Assembly (NCBI GenBank): GCA_029721435.1
Contig: CM056583.1
Coordinates: forward strand, 46,653,120-46,717,119
Length of the DNA: 64,000 nt
From: Gymnothorax reevesii
Taxonomy: Eukaryota > Chordata > Actinopteri > Anguilliformes > Muraenidae
Reading direction: 5' to 3'
The notes beneath the pieces were generated by a model. That model saw only the letters and a program-made list of their open reading frames with translations, was not told the origin of the DNA and searched no databases. Shown piece by piece: positions 38,901 to 52,500 of the stretch; positions within the stretch are counted from its first letter, which is position 1; each line of letters starts with the position of its first letter. The position numbers and the translations under genes are program-made.

Positions 38901-40397
38901 AAATTCAGCCAGAAAACCATTAACTCATATTGAATTTCATGAATCAAAAGTTGATTTGCGTTTAGAACGTGATTATTTTATGATTTGAAATTGCGTCATT
39001 TTCAGGGCTCTGGGAGTTTGGGGAGCCACCTGGAGAGCTGTCACATTTGGCTTCTAAAGAGTATTTCATGCTCAGATGAAGCATACCTTTGGTCTAGGAG
39101 TTTATGATCCCAGAAATGTATTGTTTTATCCCCCAGCCATTTTTCAATCCTCAGAATTTTTTTTTTTTTTTTTGCAATTGTTTTGTACAATGCTGAATTT
39201 TCATTAAGATTTTTTTTGTTTGCAGCCCCTTTTCTCCAGCAAAATCATGAAAATAAACTGACATACGGTGGTATTCAAAATGTTGCAAGTGTCGTGTCTT
39301 AGTTAAGCCATATTCCCCCTCTCCATAAAGCTTAAATCTTGAATTATAAAGCATTAAATAGGTTAACGCATGAATGCCCATATTAGGCTTTTGCGCAAAG
39401 GGGTTAATTTCCTTGTATGTAAATATAGGTTTAAATTTGGAACGAAAAACTTAAAAACATTAGTTTCTCGGGGATATGATTAATCACAACAGCATCATAT
39501 GTGGCTTTAGTTTACCTTGGCTGACAAAAGTTGATTGAGCATGAAATACTATCAAGATGGGCTTTCAACGGCATGCAAGCAAAATGCAGACCTTATGTAA
39601 TGCGTCTTCAAGAGTCTGAAAAAAGTGATATCTGCTCTCTCTGCACTGCCTATTACTTTGCAGCACCAAAAACAGACTAAAACCGATAATTTTGGTTACA
39701 TATTCATGACTTCATAATGAGTCATCAGTATTGTGACATCCCCTGAGAAAAACCTTGGTATGTCACTCACAAGAACGCACTTTTATTAATAGGTGATCAA
39801 GTCTGTGTGCATATTTGACAATGGTGCAGAATTGGGACCAAAGAGAAATGTGAAGTTGTTGGCTGACTGTAGAGTATTTTTGAACCGTCTAGCTGCCATG
39901 ATAGTTTTCCGCTACTCTTTTTTTTAAAAAAAAAAACAGTCTGACAGCATAATGCTTTCAACCGCAGTACTTCACCCAGGCTTTCAGCCTTAATCAATAC
40001 CGAGGACAACAATACAAAAATGAATAAAATATTCATACTAAACACTAAAAATGGAAATCACCCCACAGGTAGTCGTGACTTGTTCACAATATAAATAAAG
40101 ATTGAGTTACCCTTTTTCAAGCTCGCAGAAAAAGACAGCACGAATCTCTCTCATGGCTTTCATCTGTCCACAGATTTGCATGAATTCTTCGGCACACTGA
40201 ATAAAATGGTAAAAATAGTGCAAACTAAGTATGAATAATAAAGGCCCACTCTTTATTCTGTATATTTAAGACCATCATGTTATTCTTGTAATAACTGTTA
40301 GCACATAATATTTGGACACTATACATGGTGTCCCAAAAAATGTGTGCATTTTGAATGATTATAACTTATCTTAAAGTGCCACTGGAAGTGCTAGAAC

Positions 40398-40800
40398 ATT
40401 TTACAACCACCCTCAGCATCCTGGCATGGTTTGGCTCTCAGAGCAGGGTGATCCTGCACCCCCTCAACGGAATCATTAAAATTTTGAGGAATATTATTAG
40501 AGAATCCTAGACCACCCTCCCCTTCATATCTGAAAAACAAGCCATCGGGAACGGAATACTCGTAGCATCGGCCCCACACAACAACCTCCGCAACCAGAAG
40601 AAATTAACTTCAGGGACATAATTTCCTACCCTGCCCCTAAAATCCAAACAAGCAATGTTCACCTTTGAGCCAACATCACACAACAAGTCCCTTACCCTCT
40701 GGGCTATCGCCTATTTGCCTTTCCCCCACTAACAATATGTTCTTCCTTCCCAGCTACTTACCTACCTACCTACCCACCCTCACATAGCTCTTAAGCATTT
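40398..40800 (+). mobile_element. Decayed LINE ORF2 3' end
   Basis: The + strand frame reads LSILAWFGSQSRVILHPLNG followed by IIKILRNIIRES and a stop. This resembles the C-terminal reverse-transcriptase segment of fish LINEs (W-[YF]-G ... L-N-[GR]-I-[VI]-K ... S-K-I-I-G). Downstream pieces such as ATTTAATGCATTTTATGC and ATTATTATTATT look like the 3' tail. The frame has stops and the element is heavily 5'-truncated. Confidence 0.5.
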
Positions 40801-42587
40801 AATGCATTTTATGCATTATTATTATTACCTATTTTTTGCTGAATGAATTATGTATTTTCTTGCCTGACCACAAATGAAGTTCCCTTTTGGGAAAAATAGA
40901 GTAATTTTAATTAAATTGTATGCCTGCAAGTTATCAGTGAAGTGTCCACACTCTTTTAGCTATGCAGTGTATGTGACATCAGTGAGCTAATAGAGCATGC
41001 ATGGCATTTTCTCATAGATATACTTGAGCCTTTCGCTCGGAGCTGTAGTTTGGGACAGCCAATCAAAAAGGGTTGTTATGACAGCATGTTGCACTTAGGC
41101 ACAGGCCTATAACTGTCCCAAGAGGCCCGTTACAGTGAAAGAGGAGACAGGTGAACATTCAGGAAAGACAAGGCTAATAAGGCTAACAAGAAGGGTCACT
41201 GACAACTGAGGATGCTGGCCAGGTTCAAAGCCCACTCTCAGGTTCTTGGCATTTAATTCTGAATTTTGGAATTGACTTTCATGTTGTTTGTTTTTGGCCT
41301 CTCGTCCACTCCCTCCTCCACATAAAATTCAAAGACCAGCAAAGCCATAATTTTTGGTGCATTACACGTCAGCCATGAAAAGGAAATGAAATTGAAATTA
41401 TACAAAGCTTATTTGCAGCAAGAAGTATGCATCCATGTGGCCATGTTATGATGCCAGCCACCTGCTCCAGTCAGCTGCCCATGTGGTGGGTGATATTTAT
41501 GCCCCGTGCATGAGCACTGCAGTAGATGAGTTCTGTCTTAGTAACAGCTGGTTGTGTTTAGGGTTTTTTGAATGGGTTGCCACAGTATCCTTCCATTCAT
41601 TTACTGTGACAGGGGCAGAGGGTGGGGCAGGGGGTGGAACAGAATGGCAAGCAAGCCCTTGTATGTGTTGTGGTCATGTTCATACCATGCATTTGCCTCA
41701 CCACCAGCCAGACAAGGCCAAATTTAAACAAATTTATGAATGAAAGCATATGATTATTTGGCACATCCAATCGGTGGTAGAGTCTTTTAGTTTCAGCCCG
41801 AGACCAAAGGGGCCTGCAAAGGCCCATCAGGTAGGGCCAGGTTCAAGCCTGCAGTTTATGCTAATTGGTTTGGTCAGGTAGGGATTCAACATCTCCTGTG
41901 GTCTCTTTGCTGTAGGGGCGGAGCAAAGATTTTTCAAAAGTTTTTACTTGCTGAAATTGGCATATTGTATAGTCACACTTGTTTTACACAAAATTGGGGG
42001 CCACAACCCCTTTTTTAAGTCTCAGCATCTCAAAAACTAATGAAGATATGGGTCAAAAAATGTTGCACATAATATACTTAATAAAAGAACATTATGTTCT
42101 GTAAATGTGAAGTAAATCTGAGGTTATCGGTCAGGAGGCCTCAAGTGATTTCAAGTGTAATTAAAGTTGCAAGCAGCGATGAACGGGCTCTTGCACACTT
42201 GTGCACGTTGGGGATGGTGGCGTGATCCTGACAGGTGCAGCTGTGCATTCAAAACAATTGGATATTTGCAACCTGGTTAAAGAAGCTGCGAGGGCTGCTT
42301 TGTAAAACATAGTAAGTCTCATTAAATCCTGTTACGTAACGTATTTTTTGGAGAACTCTCAAAAATATTTCAAAGCAGTTAATTAAAAGCGTTTTCCATC
42401 ACCAAACTTCTCAATGGCATCATTCCCAATCTTAATGCAGGAGCTGAAAATTGCACCCCATTTTTCTCTAAACTATCAAAATGTGACTTACTAGGTATTT
42501 TCTTCGGACACTATATTGTGCTTTGTGATTTGAGCCGCTGCCTGTGTAAATTTCAGACTTTTCTGGCAATAACTGCAATAACTGACT

Positions 42588-42634
42588 TTTTTTTTTTTTT
42601 GTAGGGGGGGGTGGGGGGGGGGTGTTTGGGGTTG
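42588..42634. repeat. Poly-T / poly-G tract
   Basis: A T run of about 13 is followed by interrupted G runs (GTAGGGGGGGGTGGGGGGGG type). On the + strand the G tracts could form a G-quadruplex. Confidence 0.85.
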
Positions 42635-43354
42635 TCTGGTCAGTCTGGGGTTCAGCGATGCATGTGATGATCTCGGGCAAGCTGTGCTCCAACTTTGACT
42701 CGGGCAATTCGGGTTTGGATTGGCAGGCACGTTGACAATTTTAATTGGGTGGCATTTTGTTGCCTGACGAATTCAATGTAATCTGATTTGCTATATTTCT
42801 TCCTTTATTTTGTTTTGAAGTTTTATCGTTTCAACAAAGAAAAAATGCTTGTAGGATCAAGTTGTAATAATTCTAATCTATTGAAACTGACGATGAAAAT
42901 CAGCATAGGTTTGTCAAAACCAATAAAATGCGCTCATGAATTTAGTCTTCTCCCCCTGTTCCATTTATTGAACCAGATGTAAAAACAGTTACCTGCAGTA
43001 ACCTGGCATGGCTTATAGAGCACTCTTTTCTGGTCAAAATTTGTTACTTTTTTCATTCGGACTGCAAAAATCAAAGAAAATAAAACAAAGATGGCTAACT
43101 GGCTCTCATGAATTCAACTTCCACTCCATTCCATTGTGTTTGATAAGTTCTATGGCAGTGCTTTGGGAGTTCTGATGCTTCTAGACTTTCTTCCCTTTAA
43201 TGCCCATCACATGCGGCATGGGAGATGAGCAGGAGATTGTCCAGAATAAAAATGACCCTTTGGGAGCTGAGCTCTCCACTCCATTGGCTCTTGAGGTTCA
43301 AGTCCTCTTATCCTCACACACAAAAATGAACGCATGGACAAAAGTGTGTGCAAG

Positions 43355-43392
43355 AAAGCACACACATGCTCACGCACACACACACGAACACG
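43355..43392. repeat. Short interrupted (CA)n
   Basis: CACACACATGCTCACGCACACACACACGAACACG. Confidence 0.85.
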
Positions 43393-44609
43393 AAGGGGTA
43401 CAAAATAGTTCATTTCATTACATTATCTACAGGAGTCTGAGTAACACTGTAACACTGAGGGACTGGTCATAAACACTGTGCGCTACACCGAAGATGCGAT
43501 AGGTCACGTAAGCCTGTTAACATATTACCGTGCTAACAGGATAATAGGCAGACAGACCAGCCAGAAATAAGTAAACACTGTCATGCCCTCAGTCACTTAC
43601 CATTAGTTTAATTAATTAACCTTTCTTGGGAGACACAAATGGTGAGTTATTTCCAAATGCAGTTGTCCCTGCACTTTTCAGTTTTTTTTTTTTTTTTTTT
43701 TACTACTGTTCTAATGCGGGTCTATTTCTGTGCAGAACTGAAAATTCACCAATTACGGCGGTACCAGATTATGCTGCTAGCGAAACACTTATACTGTGCT
43801 TCCTGTCATTATATAGCATATGGCGCCTCACTGTTGTAACACCAAGCTTGGCTAAAGCTTTTGTTTTTACCTAATCCTTTTTTTTTTTTTTGGTAAAAAA
43901 AGGAACTAGCACCTTGTTCACAACTCGATAGTGGTGTTTTCACACTGTTCCTGCTCCCTGTGTTTCACGTCAGACTGAGCTGTGACGAAGGACGGCATTG
44001 TCTTTTTTTAGAAAAGCGAACAATTGTGCATTGCTGTTTTTGGCTCTTTGACACCAGTTTAATCCAACACATCGAGAAAAACGCCCCAGTTCTCATCTCA
44101 TTTGTCAAATTTCAATGAGGGTGACGTAACCGCCACCAATTTACAGAACACAGTGACCTCCGGTACCAAAGTTATTATTTTATTTATATAATTATTTTGA
44201 AACGCAGCATACATCTGTACAGTTTTTTTTCCTATTAAAGATTCCTGGTATTTACATTTACAGAGAATATAACTTTATCCTTTGAGTTTTATGATTCAAA
44301 TTTTTTTTATTCCGAATTACGACAGTTAATACATCAAGCAGACATATAGCAAGTTTTCCGTCATTGTTTCTGGAGCAATCTGGAGACAGAAAATAAATGA
44401 ATAAATGATAGAACCCTGCATTAAAAGAAGCGGAAAATCACCAACCAAAATTAGCAACTTAAATCACAATTACTTGGCTTAAATTTTTATCCTAAGGAAC
44501 TTACGGTTGATGAGACAAAGCAATAGCACAATGCATTTTAGGCTGGGCCATTCGTATGGTGATTGTGCATGTGTGATTATGGCGATTGATGAAGTTCACT
44601 TTCTTGCAG

Positions 44610-44774
44610 AAATATGCCTGCTCACCAAAGGCCGCCGCACGGCCAGTGTCCGGGCGGACACTTACTGCCGCCTCTTCTCCCTGTCTGTGGACCATTTCAA
44701 CGAGGTGCTGGAGGAGTACCCCATGATGCGCCGTGCCTTTGAGACCGTGGCTATCGACAGGCTCGACCGCATTG
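44610..44774 (+). CDS. hcn1: hcn1 exon: second half of the CNBD with the cAMP-binding cassette
   Basis: This 165-bp exon completes the Glu codon (AA) and then reads [20 protein letters not shown] to AIDRLDRI plus the first base of a Gly codon. It contains the phosphate-binding cassette, FGE(exon before)-ICLL...GRRTASV, whose Glu and Arg contact cAMP in the family, and the C helix ([21 protein letters not shown]). The acceptor is TTCTTGCAG and the donor is G|GTAAGT. Compared with mammals, SLSVDNFNEV is [10 protein letters not shown] and CRLYSL is CRLFSL. All cAMP contacts I can recognise are intact, so nucleotide gating is expected to be retained (inference). Confidence 0.97.
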
Positions 44775-47239
44775 GTAAGTTGGCTTTTTTCTTACCTGTC
44801 CAGCCCCACCACCTTCCCACCCGTGTTGAAGCTTTCATTATTCGGTGCACTGCCTGCTCCTAGTTTTTGTTGTGCTTGTTTGCCTTCACTGGACACTGAT
44901 TGCTCCCAAGTTGCATGACCCATATGCTGTCTGCCATCTTCATTACACTGGATGTAAACCTGTAAACAGTGTCACCAAGTTTGAGAGAAGACGTCGCATG
45001 CCGCCATCCGACAGGGGATTGCAATGCATCCTCAGTTTGGTGTTGTCCCTGGTTGGGCCTGTGGAGTGAATGGAAGCTGACATCATGTGCATGTGCTAAT
45101 GCTCCATGTACCAGCACACCCAGCTATGAGCAGCACCCCAACGCAGTCCCCAGGAGCAGACTCCCCACTCTCGCCGTGGGTCGTCTGCCACGAGTGTGAC
45201 ACCACTCAGGCACAATCTGTACCTTCCAGTACCTTCCACTCATAATCAGGGCTTGTGAACTGGCTCCTATTGTCACCATGCAGGGTCCCTACATTTCCTT
45301 ACTTTTTTATAATTTCGTTTTGTTGTTATTGCCATCATTGGTGGGTTTTACTGGGTTTTTTTTTTTTTTTGTTGTTGTTGTTTTTTTTGCCATTTCTGTT
45401 AGCTTGATTGCTTTTTTTCTTATTTTTGATGAGTATAATTTAGCGTGACTGTCTTTCTGCGCTTAAGTATCACAGCTCACATCACTGAGAGATTTTCAAA
45501 GGGCGCATGTATTTTCTAATCACTGGATTTATTCATTAAGTTGGAGCTCATACTATTCTCTTAACAAGACCTTTGAGAGTTTACAATTTCACGCGGAATT
45601 AACATAATCAAAATTATATCCAGAAGAGCAATAGCTGTACATTACTAAAGTAAGTATTCCTTAGCTGGTCAAATGTGTGTAGAGATTGACAACGTCTCAT
45701 TTTTTAATTTAAGAAGCCATAATTTTTTCTGTTCTATTAGTTTAAGTTGTCGAAAGGGCGTTGGATTTTCAGGATCATTAAGGTTATTTTGATCAGAAGC
45801 TTTCATACTAAACTGAAATTCAAAATATTTATTACAAATTATTTGCAAGGGGAAAATTACCATTATCTCTAACTTTAGGTTTTTTGGTAATAATATTTCT
45901 TTAGCATGTAGTTTCACCTAAATATTTATATATATATATTGGGTCAAATCTCAGTCCCTTTGGAATGATTTAAATAAAAGATGATAATATCTTTCTTGGA
46001 AGGTTATAGAAGAGATTCTGTAATTTTTCTTTCTTCATCTTGTTTCCATGAAGTTGAAAATTTTTCCTGCAGAGCCCATTACATTTTCCTCCGAAACTTT
46101 CCTGTACATTTGTACTTAAAGATTTGAACCAAAGACTATTGATCCAACCAAAACATGATAATATCAGTCAAACCACTCTCTCGGAAGTATGTTTTAAATA
46201 TTATAGTTTGTATTCTTTTAAGAGGTCTCTATGAATGTGGTATTATGTATTAATGATGACTGTAAGCATACGTATATATATATATATAAATATAGATATA
46301 AATTGTTACGATTAATTTGAAACCGCATGTAAAAATAGAACTCCATGGCACAACGTTACTTGATTTAACAGACAGTTGCATGTAATGGTTACCACTCATT
46401 CAGTAGGCATGCCCTTGCTCTCTTGCATACAGTACTGTCGTGTCCTATGCATTTACATAATAACATGAATAATGAATTAAGCCCAATCTTGCGCAAGTGT
46501 TGTCGCAGACTTTTGGTTTGGTTTGTCCTGAGGTCAGTTGTTTTTATTATGTTTGTTTTGTTTGCTTGCCTACTTTCAGAATACCGTGACATTCAGTTGG
46601 TTTTGCTTTCAAAGGTCCAAAACCAATGTGCTCCTAGTATTGCAATTACATGTCAATACTACGACCACAGGCAAGCACATATATTGATGTCTACATCAAT
46701 TTGATAAAAGGATTAACTGGATACATCTGGTCTGAATGGACTGGTGGAATCCTGTGCATTTGTTGAAGCCCGTCAGCTGGCTATGTGAGGTCTTTCACAT
46801 GCCTTGGACTGGCAATGGATGAACTTTATTTCCCTGTAAATTACAGGATTATAATGTTATCTTTAAAGGGCTATGCCCTTAGATTCCATCACTGCAATTT
46901 GCCTTTTCCCTTTTTGGTAACTATTTCAGTTGTTTATAAACAGCAGTTTCTTTTTATAATTGTGTCCCATCAATGAATACAAACAGAGAGTGAATGACAC
47001 TGACATACAGTAACACTTCCCAAAAAAAGTGTTGCTAATAAATTCAAATTCTTCCACATTTAAAGGGGGTCTTGTCTCATACAAGGGAAAACACAAATAA
47101 TGTCTTGATCGGTGCTGGATGTACTGTTTGACTGCATTTGACTTAGTGCTTGTCTGAAAAAACAATGTAAAGCTAGTTGCCATGCATTGCTAAGAATAAC
47201 ATGCTGTAAAATTGATGTATTTCTATTTAAAAATTATTT

Positions 47240-47310
47240 GACCAGGAGTTCCTCTTGAGATGAGCACATCTCGTTTTCAAGAGTGCCCTGGCCGACGAAT
47301 AGGCAACAGG
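47240..47310. repeat. Dispersed repeat fragment with hairpin
   Basis: GACCAGGAGTTCCTCTTGAG followed by ATGAGCACATCTC...TCAAGAG...CCTGGCC. The arms CTCTTGA/TCAAGAG and GAGATG/CATCTC pair. A 'gaccagg...cctcttgagat...agatctc...caagaggg...cctggcc' repeat is widespread in fish, as far as I recall; class unknown. Confidence 0.4.
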
Positions 47311-47984
47311 TAAACACTTCATTCCAATTCAAATACTCACACGGGAACAAATTCATAAACAAGAAAAGACAAAAAAAAAATCATTATTTCTTTGAAAAGC
47401 TCAAAATGTATCTTTACATACAATGACTGGTGGTTCCTTTAAGTAAAGAATAGTGTAAACAAAACTAACATTAAAGACTGGATGAGGCCATTTCTTCTAT
47501 TTGAACAGGGAGACATTGAACATAAATTACGACTGTTGTGTTGACATCTTAGTCATAGCTTTTCACACCCAAACATTGCTTTTAAAAAGAAGCAAAAAAG
47601 AACAATTGTTTTTTTTTAAATGTCTGCAGCCATTTTGGGGGCTTATCCATCATGAACAGCCTGGTCAGGATTTCTTAGGGAGATTGAAATGTACTCATTT
47701 CTTTGATGTTATTGTTATGGATGAAGGCTCATTCTCATAGCACTATAAATCACAATTCATACCAGACATGCACATCACAAATGCATCATCTCCAATGTAT
47801 AGAGCTATTTGTCTCCCTCCTGATTTCTTCGGTTTTTTCAATACTTATTAGTTTTAGATTTTCCGACAAAATATTATACAAGTTGAGCTAGCATAAAATA
47901 GAGTTGTTAAATAAATAATTGTATTTAGTGATTTACTTTATATAATACTATTCGGCACCAATCGGCAATGCTGTAAAAGAGAAT

Positions 47985-49560
47985 GTCCCTGTGTACAAAA
48001 GTAATTCAATCAAAATTTAATTTTGAAATAGGCTCAGTTAGACTAGACAGACCCTGGCTTGATCAATGCCAACCCTGCTGAATCTAAACATTACTTTAAA
48101 AAAAAAAAATTCCAGCAAAGTGAAGCAAGCTAAAAGGTCTCACTGAGCAGTATGTGATGCTGAGATCTAGGGAAATCCCTCTGGAGATGAGAAAGTTACT
48201 AAAACATATCAGCCTAGAAAGGGTTTCAAAACCAATTCTCCAGCATAGGAACTCCAACAAATCTCAGTGAGAAGCATGATCTCCAAATGGACAAAGATTA
48301 GAATTGTATTGAACCATCTTGCTTGCCTCAAAAAAGCTTTCATGATTCCACTGTTTAATATAGACTGGGCACAGATGGTATCCTCGGGAGAGTGACATGG
48401 CAAAAATTAATGCTGACCAAGAGGAAAGTTTTCCAAAAATCACCTTAAAATAACATGAGTGGTGAGAACAGGCTGTTCAGCCCAACTAGGCTTGCCAGTT
48501 TCTTTTTACTCTGGTGAATATATCACTTCAGATACTCAATGACTCATTGGTATCTAGCTTTAAGTCAAGCCTGCTCTTGAAAATTCCCAGGGTTTCTGCC
48601 TCAACAATATGGTCATAAAAGCTATTCCACGTCGAAATTACTCTTTGGGTGAGAAAAAATATTTACTAATATCAGTGCTAAATTTACCCTTGGTCAATTT
48701 CTATTTGTGACCATGAGTTCCACTAACAAAACTTGGATGAGGGAATCCAACATAATTCACTTTGTTAATCCCTTTAACATATTTAAAGAACTCAGTCAGA
48801 TCACCCCTAAGTCTCCTTTTCCTAAGACTAAAGAGATTAAGGATCTTCAGCCTCTTCTCATAGCTTTCATCTTTTATTCCTATAATTAGCTTAGTGGCCC
48901 TTCTCTGAACTTTTTCAAGAGCCTCTAAATCTTTCTTAAAGTATGGTCTCCAAAACAGTACACTATACAGATGTGGTTTGACAAATGTGTTGTACAAGAT
49001 ATTTCATTCTGGACAATGTTCTGTGGATTAATGAGAGGAGCCATTGGGAGACAAGGGTCCCATTACATGTGATGTAAAGCTAACACAGCATTCCAGAATA
49101 ACAGCCTCATACCAACTGTCAAACTTGGCGTGGGTGTGCTTTGCTGCTTCAGTGCCTGGGCAATTTGCAATAATTGACAGAACCATAGATTTTGCCCTAA
49201 ACCAGAAATTCTTCAAAGAGAATATTCGGTCATGAATCATCTGGAGCTCTGAAGCACTAAGTTACTGACACAAAAAACAAGTGAAATTCAGTATCCAAAT
49301 GGCTCAAAAGAAACAAAGTTAAGATTTTTTAGGACTGGTCCAGGTTCTGTCATGAACCCCATGGAAAAACTGAGGCAGGATTTTAAATGGATTATTCATA
49401 CTCAAAACTTTTCTAATATTGCTAAATAAAAGCAATTTTGCAAAGAGTGGGCCAGAATTCCTCCACAGGAATTGGCAGCATTTGTTAGAGCTGGTACAAA
49501 AGGGGGAACAACCAGTGATTAAGTTTGGAGGGGGGCGGGTTTACTATTTCAGTGGGATAT
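47985..49560 (+). mobile_element. Decayed Tc1-like element, + strand, split by an antisense LINE
   Basis: The start of the transposase frame is visible at 48157: MLRSREIPLEMRKLLKHIS, the usual helix-turn-helix N-terminus, and stops follow. The later part (ATTCTGGACAATGTTCTGTG at ~49005, GGTCCCATTACATGTGATGT, AAATGGCTCAAAAGAAACAA, ACAATTTTGCAAAGAGTGGG, GGGGAACAACCAGTGATTAA) follows the order of a common fish Tc1 family. The left end CCCTGTGTACAAAAGTAATT and the right-end region near 49530-49555 fit that family's inverted repeats loosely. The catalytic middle is shortened. Dead by stops and deletions. Confidence 0.75.
48440..49003 (-). mobile_element. CR1/L2-like LINE fragment (reverse-transcriptase C-terminus), nested in Tc1
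   Basis: On the minus strand an open frame of 98 codons (48997-48701) reads YNTFVKPHLYSVLFWRPYFK, then LEALEKVQRRATKLIIGIKD, YEKRLKILNLFSLRKRRLRG and DLTEFFKYVKG. These match the typical end of LINE reverse transcriptases (L-E-x-V-Q-R-R-A-T-K ... Y-E-x-R-L ... L-x-x-R-R-x-R-G-D). The fragment continues, with stops, to the 3'-end sequence near 48450 (AGGCTGTTCAGCCCAACTAG on the + strand), a signature of the same repeat type. It is 5'-truncated. Confidence 0.85.
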
Positions 49561-52500
49561 ACTAAGGTGCTTCAATCTGGAAGGAGGCAAATGGCAAATG
49601 TTTTTGTGGCACCAAACTCTCTCAGTATGGATAAGTCACAAGTATTTGTATTCCAGGTTGGTGCTTCTGTTTGATGCAGACATTTAGATGTACAGACTAA
49701 GATTTTAAAAGGAAAATCAAAATTGATTTGGCATGGGCTCTGTTTTCTTGTTGCCATTGGAGCTGATTTATATAACTGAAATGTCTATTCACAAACTGGA
49801 TGATGAATTAGCTGTCAAACATAAAAAGATGGAAAAAAACTGGAGAGCAAGGGCAAATAAAGAAATAGCTACATTGCAGTAAGTTTGTTTTTGTACCTTG
49901 GCCCCCTATAAAAACTTTTTCAGTGTTTGCAAACCCAGTATGCTTGAGAAAAGGGCCAAAAAACATTTTTTTGTCTCAATGTCCCAATAATTATGGGCTG
50001 CCCTGTATTTCTATCCAAGTTACTTTGACATGTTCTCTGTATTGAATTAACACTAGGCATATGACTGTCTTTTTTTTTTAATTTCCTGTGTATTTTTTTA
50101 TTTACTTTGTAATCAACATTCAGTGTAGCAGATGAGCAAGTGGGAAGTAGCATTTGCCACTAAATGTAAAAAATGTTGCAGGCAAATCACTTTATAAATT
50201 CTGCAACGAATGCTGCACTTACGTGGAGTTATATTGTTGGGGATGAATGAATTTGCTGGTGTCTCTCAGTAATCGGATAAATTCTGTTGCTTTATTAGTG
50301 GAGGTTAAAGAGAAGATGCAGCACTTGGAGTTAGTTATTTCAACTTTTTTTGTCACAGCTAATCTGTTTTTGTTGATAAGGTGAATAACAATTAAAAATG
50401 GAATATACTGGAATATCTTAAGGAAGCAACTTATTATTACACCTTATTAATCATCAATCATAGGCGTACATACAGGGGTATTAGTTTTTAAAAATTGCCG
50501 GGGACATGCTATATAGTCTTATGTTGAGACAAGATTGTATTTTAAATCAAGTAACTCCTCTGAATTGGGCACAGAATTGGCCATCTAAAGCCATGTTAAG
50601 CATAATTAATTAATTAATTATAAATTATTTAAAGCCACACTATGCAAATTATTTGTCTTACTGTAATATTATATTCAAACATGTTTCCTGCTCCGTCCTA
50701 AACCCCTGTTTTTTTATTTCTTTTTTTTTCAATTTCTCCATCCACTGTCACCGTTGAGGAAATTGGAGGTTGATTTTGGTTTTGCAATGAGCCTTTTTAG
50801 CTTGTTATTTAGCTTGGCAATGTTCTTGTTCCATCTCCATCTCTGTCACTGTAATGACAAGCAAGCTACACGCTGTTGATAGCTGATCCCACACCGTAGG
50901 CTGTGTAATCACACCCACTGCTTCCCACATAGAAAAGAGCTTCATGCCCAGAAACATCCCTTAAGCACTTAAAGGGAGAAATACTGGCAGAGGGCCGCAT
51001 ACAATATGAGCAAAGACATTGCCAGTACATCACTGATATGACTCTACGTGGTTCTAAAGTTTTCAAAGTACTTTTTGTGATTTAAGTGATGTATGAGATT
51101 ATGCATGCAAGATTTTTAGGTGCTGAATTTCATTAAGTGTTCAGTTATATTGTCGGTGGTTGGAGATGAATGGAAGCTAACCTGCGTTGCTTGATCCAAT
51201 AGACAAAATACTAACCATAAAAATGAGATTTTGCCTCGAATTTCTAACTTTGAATAGTAACAATTGGAAACATTGTTGACATGCTGTTTACTTACAGAGG
51301 TAACTGAATAAGATGAGGAATTCATATTAAAAAATGAAATAAGGGATGTGGCTGATCTGTAATTTCACAAAACATGAGCAGAGACAATGTTCAGTGTTTA
51401 ATTATCCATGCGCCATTGTTTACTGTAACATTTGCCACAGCTGTTTTAGATCTACTGAACTATTGTCACCACACAGATTGTTGTCGCCTGAGAGATGAAT
51501 CAAAATAGGTGTGGCTTTTTGTTGTTGTTGTGCTTTACAATACTGGCATGATACAAACTGTAAAATTATTATAGTTGTATGAAATTGTTCTTATTTATTT
51601 CTAACAAACCATTTTTAACCTGACAGCAGTTATGAAACAGCAGCTTTGACAGGTTATTATTTCTGTTTTCCACCCTTTTCTATTTTTGACAGAACAGTTC
51701 CAGATGCACGTAGAGCTCACAGCATGAAGGGCCGCTTGAGAATGCTACATAATTCTCACGTCCATCTCAGTCTTATTCATTCCGATGCGCAAAAACGCAA
51801 CTGCCAACGAAAGCATTTAATTGAAAATCCAAAGCATGTAGTCATGCCAATGAGGCTTTTCATTTCGTTTTATGGTGCTTTTGACTGAGAAACCGTCAGA
51901 GATCATTTCCAGTGGAAATATAAAAGTAGATTGAGCATTAAAAACCTTCTCTCTTGATGTCAATGAGATGTAAACAAACAAACAAAAAAAACTGTGCGCT
52001 CTGCTCTGTCGCTCTGTAAGGATTTGGACCTTTTTAGAGGGCTATAATTCCTACAGTGCACAGTCCATATGAATGTAAATACTCTCAAACTCTGGCATTT
52101 GGAAATACGGAGGTATTTGCTTTCGTGTAATGCTGCGGAGGACAGTCACAGTACAAAACTTATTTTATTTTTGCTTTATTTTCTTGGTTTATGGCAGGTT
52201 TAAAGATTTCTTGGCTCTAAATGCAGCTCCCCTTAGACCTTGTCATAAAAATGTTCCCACCACTTATTGAGTCAGATTTATGAAAACCTTTTGCACACGC
52301 AAAGCCTTTTTGGCATTTGCAACATGATGGTGTAACATTGGTATAAGACAAATACCCTGGCTAATCACCGGCTACATGTGCTGAAAGGTTTTGCACAAGA
52401 AAATGTGGCTCTCTGTACCACGATACATCATGATACATTATGTCTCCTTGACAAATGACTTTGCTGAATATTTTGGCAGAAAGATACAAGAATGTTTTGA

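Larger units (their letters stand above)
35934..44609 (+). other. hcn1: hcn1 intron between the two CNBD exons
   Basis: About 8.7 kb bounded by GTATTC and TTGCAG, splitting the Glu codon of the FGE motif. It holds the LINE remnant at 40398-40800, a T/G-rich run at 42588-42630 and a CA-type microsatellite at 43355-43392. The stretch at about 42165-42290 (GTTGCAAGCAGCGATGAACG...) looks like a dispersed repeat but I cannot class it. The rest shows nothing recognisable. Confidence 0.92.

Noticed and set aside
41435..41743. 102-codon frame in the intron
   Set aside because: No family resemblance and no exon boundaries; composition like the flanking intron.
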